DNA of 64,000 nt from Pseudohalocynthiibacter aestuariivivens (lineage in GTDB: Bacteria > Pseudomonadota > Alphaproteobacteria > Rhodobacterales > Rhodobacteraceae), in assembly GCF_018457175.1 (NCBI RefSeq), contig NZ_JAGFNU010000001.1, forward strand, positions 620,001 through 684,000. Reading direction: 5' to 3'. The position numbers and the translations under genes were made by a program. Below the pieces are notes generated by a model, which saw nothing but the letters and a program-made list of their open reading frames with translations, did no database searches and was not told the origin of the DNA. This document shows, in pieces, positions 9,308 to 17,717 of the stretch (the first letter of the stretch is position 1; each line of letters begins with the position of its first letter).

Positions 9308-9319
9308 TCTGACGTCAGA
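9308..9319. promoter_or_regulatory. 12-bp perfect palindrome upstream of the BMP operon promoter
   Basis: TCTGACGTCAGA reads the same on both strands and sits about 30 bases upstream of the candidate -35 of the BMP operon, within the short gap to rimI. Its position fits an operator for a dimeric regulator. The regulator is unknown. Confidence 0.35.
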
Positions 9320-9353
9320 TTTGATAAATCTTAATACTTACGGGCCCTAAGGT

Positions 9354-9767
9354 TCAGAAAAGTTCGCGTTCAAAGACAACCGCATCAACGGCGTCTTCGT
9401 TCAGACGCCGATAATAGTCGCGCCGCTGGCCACATTTCAAGTAACCGACGGACAGGTAAAGCGCTATTGCGGCATTGTTGTTTGCCGCAACTTCGAGAAA
9501 CGATTTTTGAGCCCCAAGCTTTTTGGCTTGCGCTTCGAAATCTAATAGGCGAGCACGCCCCAACCCCACACTTCGCTCATTCGGATGAACTGCCAAAGTT
9601 AAAAGTTCTGCTTCATCGGCAACGACACGGCCAAGTGCAAAACTCGCCTCGTCTTTTACCAGAAACACCCCCCGGCTCTTGAGCAACGATGCGAACTCCT
9701 TTTCGTCCCAGGGGCGGGGCGTTTCAAAGGATAACGCGTGAATATGGGCGAGTTCCGCAGGTGTCAT
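9354..9767 (-). CDS. rimI: GNAT N-acetyltransferase, RimI-like
   Basis: 137-residue GNAT-fold acetyltransferase. The acetyl-CoA pyrophosphate-binding region reads LAVHPNERSVGLGRARL (residues about 72-88; family consensus Q/RxxGxG/A), followed by the NxxA helix (VAANNNAAIALYLSVGY). RimI acetylates the N-terminal alanine of ribosomal protein S18, and rimI is often encoded next to tsaB, as here. The ATG overlaps the tsaB stop by 4 bases (ATGA). Length is close to the short alphaproteobacterial forms. The RimI name rests mostly on the tsaB neighbour. Confidence 0.75.
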   Translation of the reverse strand: MTPAELAHIHALSFETPRPWDEKEFASLLKSRGVFLVKDEASFALGRVVADEAELLTLAVHPNERSVGLGRARLLDFEAQAKKLGAQKSFLEVAANNNAAIALYLSVGYLKCGQRRDYYRRLNEDAVDAVVFERELF

Positions 9768-10399
9768 GGCAAAATAACTGGTGCCGGATCGCGTGGGGGC
9801 GCAGCGTCAGCCGCACGAATGTAAAGCGGTGCGGGTCGCGCCTGCTGCGTTCTGTACCGTTTGGCTGCAAGATATGCGATTGCAACGGCAAGCGGGAAAG
9901 CTGGCAGGCAGATGTTTGGCAAACTATCTTCAAGCGATGTTCCAACCACCTGTTCAGATTTTAGAAACTTTTTTTGTTCGCGTGCTAGCAATTGCGGTTC
10001 AGCGACAGTATTCTCACCGATTTTCTGAAGATAAATCTGGTTACGGTGCGCTTCAATGATGGAATAGACTGGCTTTTTCTGGCCATAGGCCTGCGCCTCA
10101 AATCCAGAGACGCCGACCGCTGGAATGTCTAGCGCGAGCGCAAGACCACGTGCCGCTGACACGGAAATGCGAATGCCAGTAAAGTTACCGGGGCCAATGC
10201 CAACACCGATTGCTGAAAGATCAGACCAGTCTGAACCGCCCTCATCCATTACCTCCTGAAGCAAAGGCACAAGCCGTTCTGCCTGACCTTTCTGCATAGG
10301 TTCAAACTTTTGAACAAGAACGCGATCCCCAGATATCAAAGCGGCCGCGCAATGCGCGGCCGATGTATCAAAGCCAAGGATAAGGTCTTTAGGCGGCAA
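9764..10399 (-). CDS. tsaB: tRNA threonylcarbamoyladenosine biosynthesis protein TsaB
   Basis: About 211 residues, ASKHA fold. N-terminal LILGFDTSAAHCAAAL and the segment IGVGIGPGNFTGIRI near residue 70 are the TsaB (YeaZ) signatures. TsaB partners TsaD and TsaE to install t6A at position 37 of ANN-decoding tRNAs. I chose TTG at 10399 because GAGG lies 9 bases upstream and no ATG is available; an earlier in-frame TTG at 10414 lacks a ribosome site. The start therefore lies inside the last codons of the nifU-like gene (10-base overlap). The stop overlaps rimI by 4 bases. Confidence 0.85.
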   Translation of the reverse strand: MPPKDLILGFDTSAAHCAAALISGDRVLVQKFEPMQKGQAERLVPLLQEVMDEGGSDWSDLSAIGVGIGPGNFTGIRISVSAARGLALALDIPAVGVSGFEAQAYGQKKPVYSIIEAHRNQIYLQKIGENTVAEPQLLAREQKKFLKSEQVVGTSLEDSLPNICLPAFPLAVAIAYLAAKRYRTQQARPAPLYIRAADAAPPRDPAPVILP

Positions 10400-10949
10400 C
10401 AGGCCGTACCTCAACGACTTCCGGGATATAGTGGCGCAGCAAGTTTTCGATCCCCATTTTCAAGGTCAGTGTCGAAGATGGACAGCCCGCACAGGCCCCC
10501 TGCATATGCAGATAGACGATACCCTTGTCAAAGCCGTGAAAGGTGATGTCACCACCGTCCTGAGCAACTGCCGGGCGTACGCGCGTATCAAGTAAATCTT
10601 TGATTTGGTTTACAATTTCACCATCAGGGCCGTCGTGATCAGCATGACCAGCATTTGCGGCTTCGCCTTGCATTGCGGGCTGGCCTGATTGAAAATGTTC
10701 CATGATTGCGCCAAGGATCGCTGGCTTGATGTGGTTCCAGTCAACCTCTTCGGGCTTTGTCACCGTAACAAAGTCACCGCCAAAAAACACGCCGCTTACA
10801 CCTTCCACAGCGAATATACGCTGGGCAAGCGGTGAATTGGTTGCCGCATCAGCATTGGGAAAATCTGCTGTGCCCGTCGCTAGAACGGTTTGACCGGGCA
10901 AAAATTTCAGCGTTGCTGGGTTTGGGGTAGATTCTGTCTGGATAAACAT
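10389..10949 (-). CDS. NifU family Fe-S cluster scaffold/carrier protein
   Basis: 186 residues with an N-terminal Nfu_N domain (MFIQTESTPNPATLKFLPG) and a C-terminal NifU domain containing the cluster-binding CxxC in GACAGCPSS near residue 155. This two-domain form is the usual alphaproteobacterial Nfu-type carrier, which delivers 4Fe-4S clusters to target enzymes in the cytoplasm. CAGGAGG lies 5 bases before the ATG. It is the first gene of nifU-tsaB-rimI, with a well-formed promoter and an Irr-type palindrome directly upstream, consistent with iron-responsive control. Confidence 0.9.
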   Translation of the reverse strand: MFIQTESTPNPATLKFLPGQTVLATGTADFPNADAATNSPLAQRIFAVEGVSGVFFGGDFVTVTKPEEVDWNHIKPAILGAIMEHFQSGQPAMQGEAANAGHADHDGPDGEIVNQIKDLLDTRVRPAVAQDGGDITFHGFDKGIVYLHMQGACAGCPSSTLTLKMGIENLLRHYIPEVVEVRPVAA

Positions 10950-10972
10950 TCGTGCCTCCTGAGCGCGTCTTT

Positions 10973-11001
10973 GATATGCGCCCGGACGTGGGTTTTGTCA
11001 A
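10973..11001 (-). promoter_or_regulatory. Sigma-70-type promoter of nifU-tsaB-rimI
   Basis: On the minus strand, a perfect TTGACA (11001-10996), a 17-base spacer and CATATC (10978-10973). Transcription would start near 10966, about 16 bases before the nifU ATG. This is the best-looking promoter I found in the window. Confidence 0.7.
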
Positions 11002-11003
11002 GG

Positions 11004-11020
11004 TTTAGAACCGTTCTAAA
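11004..11020. promoter_or_regulatory. Candidate Irr (ICE) box upstream of the nifU-like gene
   Basis: TTTAGAACCGTTCTAAA is a perfect 7-3-7 palindrome (9-3-9 with flanking GG/CC) ending 2 bases upstream of the -35. It has the form described for iron control elements bound by Irr in Alphaproteobacteria (TTTAGAA-n3-TTCTAAA). A second, 9-bp inverted repeat (10980-10988 with 11022-11030) encloses the region. The link to an Fe-S scaffold gene supports the reading. Confidence 0.6.
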
Positions 11021-11046
11021 CCGTCCGGGCAGCGTCGAAAACTACG

Positions 11047-11448
11047 CTACTTGGCGTAACGGGCAAGACGCTCTTCCAGCGTCCCACTGTGCAATTCTAG
11101 CAAGTGATTGTCGTAGTCATAAAAATAAATCGATCGCCCCTCACCTTCGACACGCGACCGCCCGGTGCGTACCTTAAGGCCAAGCGCATTAATTCGGTCC
11201 AGATAGTCGTCATATTCCGCATCGGATATCTTGAAAGCGACGTGATTATACGTTTGTTCAGGTAGTGGTTCCCCTTCCATCGTGGCAATCCAAAGACCGC
11301 CAATATCGAAAAACCGTTCTCTGGAAATTGAAAATGTGCCAGCACCGCTGTCGTAAATTTTTTTTGCGCCAAAAACCTTTGTCAGCATGTTCTCCATACG
11401 ATCAAGATCTTTGACGATAAAGGTTATGTGGCTGAGACCTTCAATCAT
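11047..11448 (-). CDS. fosX: FosX-type fosfomycin hydrolase
   Basis: 133-residue vicinal-oxygen-chelate protein starting MIEGLSHITFIVKDLDRM. The residues described for FosX are all present: metal ligands His7, His69 and Glu118, and the general base Glu44. FosX adds water to the epoxide of fosfomycin using Mn(II), unlike the thiol-transferring FosA/FosB. The C-terminal block IYFYDYDNHLLELHSGTLEERLARY is diagnostic. It sits alone between the nifU operon and a divergent LysE exporter, with no mobile-element signs, so it looks like a resident gene. Whether fosfomycin is the natural substrate is not known. Confidence 0.88.
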   Translation of the reverse strand: MIEGLSHITFIVKDLDRMENMLTKVFGAKKIYDSGAGTFSISRERFFDIGGLWIATMEGEPLPEQTYNHVAFKISDAEYDDYLDRINALGLKVRTGRSRVEGEGRSIYFYDYDNHLLELHSGTLEERLARYAK

Positions 11449-11678
11449 TTGCCATCGCTCCCTTTTGTTCGTTCGTCAAAACGTATTTTGAATTTGCGGT
11501 AATGCCATGATCGATAGCAAGACCAGATCTGATAGTTATACCGCGCGATTTACTAAATATTAGTGAATTGAGTTGAGCTAGGAATCTCTAAATTCGCCTT
11601 TTTGAACCTTACTGGCTTGCATCTTCGTTCGCTTTTACGAAACATCTACTAGGTTGCTTTTTTGGAAAGTTGTTATCC

Positions 11679-12290
11679 ATGGAGCTCGCATCGCTCGTTT
11701 TGTTTGCAGGCGCTTTGCTTGTTGCTGCAGGTTCACCTGGGCCAAGTATTGCTGCGCTTGTCGCAAGAGTACTGTCGCGCGGCCCCCGGGATGTAATGCC
11801 ATTTCTTGCGGCGATGTGGTTTGGCGAAGCAATCTGGCTCTCGCTCGCGGTGTGGGGTTTGGCCTCTATCGCAGAGTCATTTCACGCAGCATTTTTGGTG
11901 CTCAAATGGGTTGGTGTTCTCTACCTTGTGTATTTGGCCTGGAGGATGTGGACCGCTCCTGTCGCATTCGAAGTGTCGGATCTGACAGGGCGTCGTTCAG
12001 GAACAAAGATGTTTGCCGCCGGGTTGGCAGTGACTTTGGGCAACCCGAAAATCATGGTGTTTTACATGGCGTTATTGCCATCGATCATAGACCTGAAAAT
12101 ACTGACAGTTTCAGGTTGGGTCGAGCTAACAGCAGCGATGCTTTTTGTGCTTGTTTCGATTGACCTTGTTTGGGTGGCTTTGGCTGCCAGAGCCCGCAGT
12201 TTACTTAAAAGTTCGGCAGCGGTGCGTGTCGCCAACCGTTGCAGCGCTGGAATAATGGCAAGTGCGGCGGCCCTTATTGCAGCGCGCTAG
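11679..12290 (+). CDS. LysE family amino-acid exporter-like translocator
   Basis: 203-residue inner-membrane protein with five to six hydrophobic segments. The N-terminal block GSPGPSIAALVARVLSRGPR is the LysE/RhtB signature, and the second half carries AVTLGNPKIMVFYMALLP, also conserved in the family. Members export amino acids or their analogues; the substrate is not readable. I chose ATG at 11679 over an upstream in-frame TTG because GGAAAG lies 9 bases before it. It is divergent from fosX across a 230-base AT-rich gap in which I found no clear operator. Confidence 0.83.
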   Translation: MELASLVLFAGALLVAAGSPGPSIAALVARVLSRGPRDVMPFLAAMWFGEAIWLSLAVWGLASIAESFHAAFLVLKWVGVLYLVYLAWRMWTAPVAFEVSDLTGRRSGTKMFAAGLAVTLGNPKIMVFYMALLPSIIDLKILTVSGWVELTAAMLFVLVSIDLVWVALAARARSLLKSSAAVRVANRCSAGIMASAAALIAAR

Positions 12291-12337
12291 AAACAATCAG
12301 GCTCTTTAAAACTTGGAAAGCGTAACTCTTTTTGGGC

Positions 12338-12793
12338 TTAAGTTATCGCTTCCAGCCGTTCCTTGGACAAATCGCCCGGCACAATGGTCAACGGGATCGG
12401 CAGGTTGCCCGAGGCGCGGGACATCTGCGTCACAAGCGGACCTGGGCCTTTTTTATCTATGCCAGCACCAAGCACCAGAACGCCAACTTCCGGGTCTTCA
12501 TTTACCTGAGCAAGTATTTCTTCCACAGCTTCGCCTTCGCGAATAACCAGTTCCGGGTCAACGCCTTGCTTGTCACGCATCCATTTTGCGAAAACCTCAA
12601 AATGGGCATGGATTCGTTCGCGCGCTTCTTCTTTCATCAAATCGCCGACACCGATCCAGTGGTTGAATTCGTCAGGTGGAATAATGGATAATATTTCTAC
12701 GCCACCGCCTGTTCTGGCTGCACGCATCGCAGCAAAACGCATGGCATTCAGGCATTCGCGGCTGTCATCCAGCACAACCAGAAACTTACGCAT
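12338..12793 (-). CDS. Universal stress protein, UspA family
   Basis: 151-residue single UspA domain starting MRKFLVVLDDSRECLNAMRFA, with a Gly-rich nucleotide-binding region (LGAGIDKKGPG) near residue 110. Small Usp proteins act in stress or growth-arrest adaptation in the cytoplasm; the exact role is unknown. It lies 60 bases after the branched-chain aminotransferase on the same strand and converges on the lysE gene with a 47-base gap that has no obvious hairpin. An imperfect palindrome is present about 38 bases upstream. Confidence 0.85.
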   Translation of the reverse strand: MRKFLVVLDDSRECLNAMRFAAMRAARTGGGVEILSIIPPDEFNHWIGVGDLMKEEARERIHAHFEVFAKWMRDKQGVDPELVIREGEAVEEILAQVNEDPEVGVLVLGAGIDKKGPGPLVTQMSRASGNLPIPLTIVPGDLSKERLEAIT

Positions 12794-12853
12794 GTAGGGC
12801 TCCCTTTAACAGCGCAATGATGACCCAGCGTTGCGATACGCGCAAGCATCCAT

Positions 12854-13717
12854 TCACTTGGCTGAATGCGCCCAGTCCCAGTAAAGCTCTCTCGCACGTC
12901 TTGTGACGGGCCCAACCTGATAATGCGTGCCGTCAAATTCAGTGACGGGCGTAATTTTTGACATGTTTCCGGTTAGAAACACCTCGTCCGCTTCTCTGAA
13001 GTCGTCAAAACTGAGTACAGTTTCATGAATGCGAAGGCCATCTGTTGAGAGGTTTGAAATATGGCGGGCGCGGGTGATCCCTGACAAGAATGTTCCGTTT
13101 GGAATCGGCGTAAAAACCTCACCATCTTTCACCATGAACACATTGGCTGTCGCGGTTTCGGCGACATTGCCAACAGCATCCGCAACCAGTGCGTTGGCGT
13201 ATCCTTTGGAGCGGGCCTCTGCCAGCATCCGCGCGTTGTTTGGGTAAAGACACCCTGCTTTCGCATTCACAACATTGTCTTCCAGCATAGGACGCCGGAA
13301 ACGGGTTGTGGTCAGCGTTGTAGACGCTTCTGCGGGGGCCATAGCAATTTCTTCGAGACAAATGGCAAAACCCGGTTTCCCCTCTGCGGGGATAATACCG
13401 CTGTGCCCGCCGTTTATCGCCCAGTACATTGGCCGGATGTAGACTGCGGCATCTTTTGAAAACCCGCTCAGCCCTTCCCAGACAAGCTCCACCATCTTCT
13501 CGGCGCTGACAGAAGGCGTGATCATCAGCGCTGTCGCTGAACGGTTCACGCGTTCGCAGTGTGCCCGAAGGTCGGGCGCAATGCCTTCAAAGAAGCGCGC
13601 GCCGTCAAAGACGGTCGTCCCAAGCCATGCCCCATGATCCGCCGCACGAATGACCGGCACGTCACCCGTGTGCCAGCTTCCTTTAAAATAGGTGCGGATA
13701 TTTATACCGATGACCAT
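12854..13717 (-). CDS. Class IV (branched-chain) amino acid aminotransferase
   Basis: 287-residue fold-type IV PLP enzyme. The likely Schiff-base lysine is Lys153 in NVVNAKAGCLYPNN, and the phosphate-binding end is GNMSKITPV near residue 255. Length and motifs fit the branched-chain aminotransferase / D-amino acid transaminase family, which in the IlvE sense transfers amino groups between 2-oxoglutarate and Val, Leu or Ile. RBS GGGAGAAG lies 4 bases before ATG 13717. The ilvE function is likely but closely related D-alanine transaminases cannot be excluded by eye. Confidence 0.78.
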   Translation of the reverse strand: MVIGINIRTYFKGSWHTGDVPVIRAADHGAWLGTTVFDGARFFEGIAPDLRAHCERVNRSATALMITPSVSAEKMVELVWEGLSGFSKDAAVYIRPMYWAINGGHSGIIPAEGKPGFAICLEEIAMAPAEASTTLTTTRFRRPMLEDNVVNAKAGCLYPNNARMLAEARSKGYANALVADAVGNVAETATANVFMVKDGEVFTPIPNGTFLSGITRARHISNLSTDGLRIHETVLSFDDFREADEVFLTGNMSKITPVTEFDGTHYQVGPVTRRARELYWDWAHSAK

Positions 13718-13799
13718 GATGCTTCTCCCTTTGTCGCGCGGAGCGTAACGGAGGTTTAAGTCAGACGTCCAGACCCAAAATGAGACATTTTTTCTGACA

Positions 13800-14288
13800 T
13801 TAAAGTGTGTCAGCCTCTGCCAACAGCGCTTCTAAATCCAGCCGCGCCGTCGTCATGGCCAGGCTGCCATCTGTGGAACGTGGCCAGTCTTTTTCGGCAC
13901 GATCCACGTATAGCTCTATGCCGTTACCATCTGGATCACTCAGATAAACGGCTTCGCTGACACCGTGGTCTGACGCGCCCTCTATTTTGATACCGGCGTC
14001 GATCACTTGGCGCACCGCACGGGCAAGCTCTGCGCGGTTCGGGTAGAGAAACGCTGTATGAAACAGACCGGTATGGCCAGGAGGTGGTGGTGTGCCACCC
14101 GCGCTATGCCAAGTGTTTAGACCAATATGATGGTGATACCCACCGGCAGATAAAAAGGCGGCTTCTGTTCCGTACCGGGTCTGAAGCTCAAAGCCCAGAA
14201 CACCCGAATAAAAATCGATCGCGCGCTCAAGATCGGCGACTTTCAGATGCACATGACCAATTCGGGTTTCCGGATGCGCAGTTGTCAT
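13800..14288 (-). CDS. VOC family (glyoxalase/extradiol dioxygenase-like) protein
   Basis: 162 residues with the vicinal oxygen chelate fold. IGHVHLKVADLERAIDFYSGVLGFEL carries the first metal-ligand His, the middle HHIGLNTWH carries further His residues, and the C-terminal YLSDPDGNGIELYVDR supplies the usual Glu ligand. This matches the catechol-2,3-dioxygenase-like subgroup of the superfamily; the reaction is unknown. ATG at 14288 with AGGA upstream was chosen over an in-frame upstream codon. It stands alone between the aminotransferase and trpS on the same strand. Confidence 0.8.
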   Translation of the reverse strand: MTTAHPETRIGHVHLKVADLERAIDFYSGVLGFELQTRYGTEAAFLSAGGYHHHIGLNTWHSAGGTPPPPGHTGLFHTAFLYPNRAELARAVRQVIDAGIKIEGASDHGVSEAVYLSDPDGNGIELYVDRAEKDWPRSTDGSLAMTTARLDLEALLAEADTL

Positions 14289-14386
14289 GGGGCTAATCCT
14301 TTGTGATCCTCCCCAACAACATAGCAATCAACGCGCCCCCTTTCATCCCAAGGGCGCGCGCAGAGTCTGTGCATTGAAGCAGAGCG

Positions 14387-15409
14387 TCAGCGGGACCGGA
14401 TCATCCCGACAATGTCATAAGTTTTTTCAAGAATTGGTCGTGCAATTGCGCTGGCCTTGCTTGCGCCGAGGCCCAGTATTCGATCAATCTCTGACGTGTC
14501 CTGCATCAGACGCGCCATTTCGCCTGAGATTGGTGACAGCTTTTCGACCGCGAGTTCAGACAGCATTGGCTTGAATTCTGAGAACTGCTTGCCACCCACA
14601 TCGGCAAGCACAGCGTCGACCGTCTGATCAGCAAGAGCGGCATAAATATTTACAAGGTTCTTTGCTTCTGGGCGGTCTGCCAATCCCGCGCTTTCCGACG
14701 GCAGAGCATCCGGATCGGTTTTTGCCTTACGAATCTTCTTCGCGATAGTGTCAGCATCATCGGTCATGTTGATGCGACTTGCGTCGGACGGATCAGATTT
14801 TGACATCTTCTTGCTGCCGTCACGCAGTGACATCACCCGTGTTGCAGCGCCTTCAATAACGGGTTCGGTGATTGGGAAAAAATCGACGCCGAAGTCATTA
14901 TTGAACTTCGTTGCGATATCGCGTGTCAATTCCAGATGCTGCTTTTGGTCTTCGCCTACCGGAACGTGTGTCGCGTGGTAAACCAGAATGTCTGCCGCCA
15001 TAAGGTTCGGATAGGCAAAGAGCCCGACAGAAGCATTCTCTCTGTTCTTGCCAGCTTTATCCTTGAACTGGGTCATCCGGTTCAGCCATCCCATACGGGC
15101 AACGCAGTTGAAGATCCACGCGAGCTGCGCGTGCTCTGCAACCTGGCTTTGGTTGAAAAGGATCGATTTTTCAGGGTCAATTCCAGAGGCAATGAAGCCT
15201 GCCGCAAGTTCGCGCGTTGCACGGCGCAAATCGTCAGGGTTTTGCCAGACGGTGATCGCATGCAGGTCGACCATGCAATAAATCGTTTCAATACCCCTGT
15301 CCTGTGCCTGCGCGAAACGCTTCAGTGCGCCAAGGTAGTTGCCAAGGGTCAGGCCGCCCGAAGGCTGGATGCCTGAAAAGACACGGGGTGTATGGACCAC
15401 CTCTGTCAT
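14387..15409 (-). CDS. trpS: Tryptophan--tRNA ligase
   Basis: 340-residue class I aminoacyl-tRNA synthetase that charges tRNA-Trp. The HIGH-like motif is in [18 protein letters not shown] (residues about 12-29) and the KMSKS loop is KKMSKSDPS near residue 200. The length is standard for the bacterial enzyme. ATG 15409 ([13 protein letters not shown]) was chosen because homology begins there; an open frame continues upstream without support. It is divergent from the rhomboid gene, with only 80 bases between the two starts. Confidence 0.95.
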   Translation of the reverse strand: MTEVVHTPRVFSGIQPSGGLTLGNYLGALKRFAQAQDRGIETIYCMVDLHAITVWQNPDDLRRATRELAAGFIASGIDPEKSILFNQSQVAEHAQLAWIFNCVARMGWLNRMTQFKDKAGKNRENASVGLFAYPNLMAADILVYHATHVPVGEDQKQHLELTRDIATKFNNDFGVDFFPITEPVIEGAATRVMSLRDGSKKMSKSDPSDASRINMTDDADTIAKKIRKAKTDPDALPSESAGLADRPEAKNLVNIYAALADQTVDAVLADVGGKQFSEFKPMLSELAVEKLSPISGEMARLMQDTSEIDRILGLGASKASAIARPILEKTYDIVGMIRSR

Positions 15410-15489
15410 TATGCTTACTCCATCTGGATTTATACTACTGGCTGCCTTACCCATGGGGAAACAGGCCGTCAACCAATGGAGCCAATGAT

Positions 15490-16173
15490 ATGAGCAGTGA
15501 TCCCAATGCGTCACCCGTAAACCCGTTACCACCAGTGGTGGTGGCACTGGCCGCTTTGATTTTTGGTATCGAGGTATTGTTCAATCTGGGTGCGCGTGGC
15601 CTTTTGGGTGGCGCCGAAGCTGTTGGCTGGCGCCTATCAGCGCTTGAAACCTACGCGGTGCCGGGTGGATTGCAAAACTGGATGCTCGAAACGGGCCGCT
15701 TTTCTGGTGACAACTTGATCCGTTATGTAACCTACTCGTTTGTGCATGTGAGCTTTACCCATATGCTATTTGTCGTTGTTTTCGTGCTGGCCCTTGGCAA
15801 GATGGTGGGTGAGGTTTTTCGCGCCTGGGCTGTGCTTGCCGTATTTTTTGGCGCGTCGATTGTTGGGGCGATAGTTTACGGCTTATTGAACGAACGGGCA
15901 GGGCTTATCGGCGGGTATCCGGCTGTCTACGGCTTGATCGGTGCATTTACCTTTTTGCTTTGGGTCAATCTTGCGGCACATGGCGCCAACAAGTACCGCG
16001 CCTTTACCTTGATTGCGTTCCTACTGGGCATCCAATTGATCTTCGGTCTGTTCTTCGGTGGTGGTAAAGACTGGGTCGCCGATGTTGCAGGTTTTGCAAC
16101 AGGCTTTGGTCTTTCCTTCTTTGTTTGTCCCGGCGGGTGGTCCCACGTTATGGCCGTCCTACGCCGCAGATAG
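15490..16173 (+). CDS. Rhomboid-fold membrane protein lacking catalytic residues
   Basis: 227 residues, about six hydrophobic helices, rhomboid fold. In active rhomboid proteases the nucleophile lies in a GxSG motif before a conserved AVFGLIGA stretch; here the same stretch reads [12 protein letters not shown], so Tyr143 replaces Ser. The helix-6 catalytic His (AHLGG) is replaced by Asp198 (ADVAG), and the HxxxN motif of helix 2 reads HMLFV. It is therefore probably a pseudoprotease in the manner of iRhoms, binding rather than cutting membrane partners. ATG 15490 follows a weak ribosome site. It converges on murJ with an 11-base gap. Confidence 0.8.
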   Translation: MSSDPNASPVNPLPPVVVALAALIFGIEVLFNLGARGLLGGAEAVGWRLSALETYAVPGGLQNWMLETGRFSGDNLIRYVTYSFVHVSFTHMLFVVVFVLALGKMVGEVFRAWAVLAVFFGASIVGAIVYGLLNERAGLIGGYPAVYGLIGAFTFLLWVNLAAHGANKYRAFTLIAFLLGIQLIFGLFFGGGKDWVADVAGFATGFGLSFFVCPGGWSHVMAVLRRR

Positions 16174-16184
16174 TGGTGGCGGTT

Positions 16185-17717
16185 TTATCGTCGGCGCATT
16201 GCAGCACGGAAATCAGCGACATTGAACGCACCCAGCCAGTGGCCGAACAAAGCGTAGCTGACGGTGCCGGAGGCGACCAGAATCAACAAAGCCAGATATC
16301 GCCATCCGGCAATTCCAAACATTGGTCCGATCACTAACATAGTCACCAAAAGGCACGCGCCCATAAGGGCAGAGGCTACGATAAGACGCCACAGTCTTTG
16401 CTTGAAGCGGGCGTCGAACAGTGCCGCATTGCCCATTTGGCGCGATCCGGCCCAAAGCAACCAGAACATTGCCCAGCCAGCAAAGGTTGTTGCCAGTGCG
16501 GCTGAAACATAGCCGATAAACGGTGCAAGACCGATTGCGATCACTGCATTCAGAACCATCGCAATCAAGGCGTAATAAAACGGGGTTTTGGTATTTCCTC
16601 GGGCGAAAAACAATGGCTGCAACACCTTTTGCAGCACGAAGGCAGGCAGGCCCAACCCATAGATTGCAACCACGAGCGCAGTCGCGGCAGTGTCATCAGC
16701 GGTAAACAGCCCGCGTTCAAACAGAACCTGGACAAGCGGCATTGGCACAATCAGCAACGCAACGGCCGAAGGCAAAGTAAGCGCAAGCGCCATTTCCCCG
16801 GCGCGACTAAGCGCTTCTTGCCCGCCTTTGCTGTCATCGGCTTGCAACCGTCTTGAAAGCTCTGGCAACAGAACAATACCAATCGCAATGCCAACAACGC
16901 CGAGGGGCAATTGATAGAGGCGGTCTGCGTTGTAGAGCCATGAAATCGCTTTATCAAACTGGCTCGCAACTTGCCGTCCAACGAGGAGGTTGATCTGCAC
17001 AACGCCGCCGGCAAGGGCTGCGGGGGCTGCGATGATAGCCAGACGTTTAAGCTCGGGCGTCCAGCGCGGCCAGCTCAGTGTAATCGTAAAACCTGCGCGG
17101 CGTGCCGCCCACCAGACCAGAGCCATTTGCAAGACACCGGCAATGGGGACGGTCCAGATCAGTGCCGACGCGATATCCCAGCCCCGAAATGCCGCAAGGA
17201 TCATTGAGGATATGAAAAGAATGTTCAGCAAAACGGGCGCGGCTGCGGCGGCTGCGAACCGCCCCGTTGAATTCAAAACGCCTGACAGCAAAGCAGCCAG
17301 TGAAATGAAAATAATATAGGGAAATGCTATACGTCCGTAGTCAACCGCCAGATCAAACTTTGGCGTACCGGCAAATCCTGCCACCTGGGCATAGATCAAC
17401 CAAGGCATTATCAGTTGCGCGACGACGGTCAGCACAATCAGTATGGTTGTCAGCACGGAAAACGCGTCTTTGGCAAACCCTATGGGGTCATCACCACTTT
17501 CCAGCTTCTTCGAAAACATGGGCACGAAGGCCATGTTAAATGCGCCTTCTGCAAAGAAGCGCCGAAACAGGTTTGGCAGGGTAAAAGCCGCAACAAACGC
17601 CTGATGCGCCGGACCGGTTCCCAGGTAAGCCGCGATCAGAACATCACGAACAAATCCCAGTATCCGGCTTGCGAGAGTCCAGAACCCAACCGTAAAGAAC
17701 CCGCCCATCATTCTCAT
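16185..17717 (-). CDS. murJ: Lipid II flippase MurJ
   Basis: 510-residue MATE-like (MOP superfamily) inner-membrane protein with about 14 helices. Conserved MurJ blocks are visible: FWTLASRILGFVRDVLIAAYLG near the N-terminus, PNLFRRFFAEGAFNMAFVP near residue 50, and FYALIAMVLNAVIAIG near 390. MurJ flips lipid II for peptidoglycan synthesis. The ATG overlaps the glnD stop by 4 bases (ATGA), so it is translated with glnD. The glnD-murJ order is common in Alphaproteobacteria. Confidence 0.95.
   Translation of the reverse strand: MRMMGGFFTVGFWTLASRILGFVRDVLIAAYLGTGPAHQAFVAAFTLPNLFRRFFAEGAFNMAFVPMFSKKLESGDDPIGFAKDAFSVLTTILIVLTVVAQLIMPWLIYAQVAGFAGTPKFDLAVDYGRIAFPYIIFISLAALLSGVLNSTGRFAAAAAAPVLLNILFISSMILAAFRGWDIASALIWTVPIAGVLQMALVWWAARRAGFTITLSWPRWTPELKRLAIIAAPAALAGGVVQINLLVGRQVASQFDKAISWLYNADRLYQLPLGVVGIAIGIVLLPELSRRLQADDSKGGQEALSRAGEMALALTLPSAVALLIVPMPLVQVLFERGLFTADDTAATALVVAIYGLGLPAFVLQKVLQPLFFARGNTKTPFYYALIAMVLNAVIAIGLAPFIGYVSAALATTFAGWAMFWLLWAGSRQMGNAALFDARFKQRLWRLIVASALMGACLLVTMLVIGPMFGIAGWRYLALLILVASGTVSYALFGHWLGAFNVADFRAAMRRR

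Noticed and set aside
12831-12845. FNR-like site TTGCGATACGCGCAA upstream of uspA
   Set aside because: It is 15 bases with an odd centre and half-sites TTGCG/CGCAA, so spacing and sequence do not match TTGAT-n4-ATCAA.
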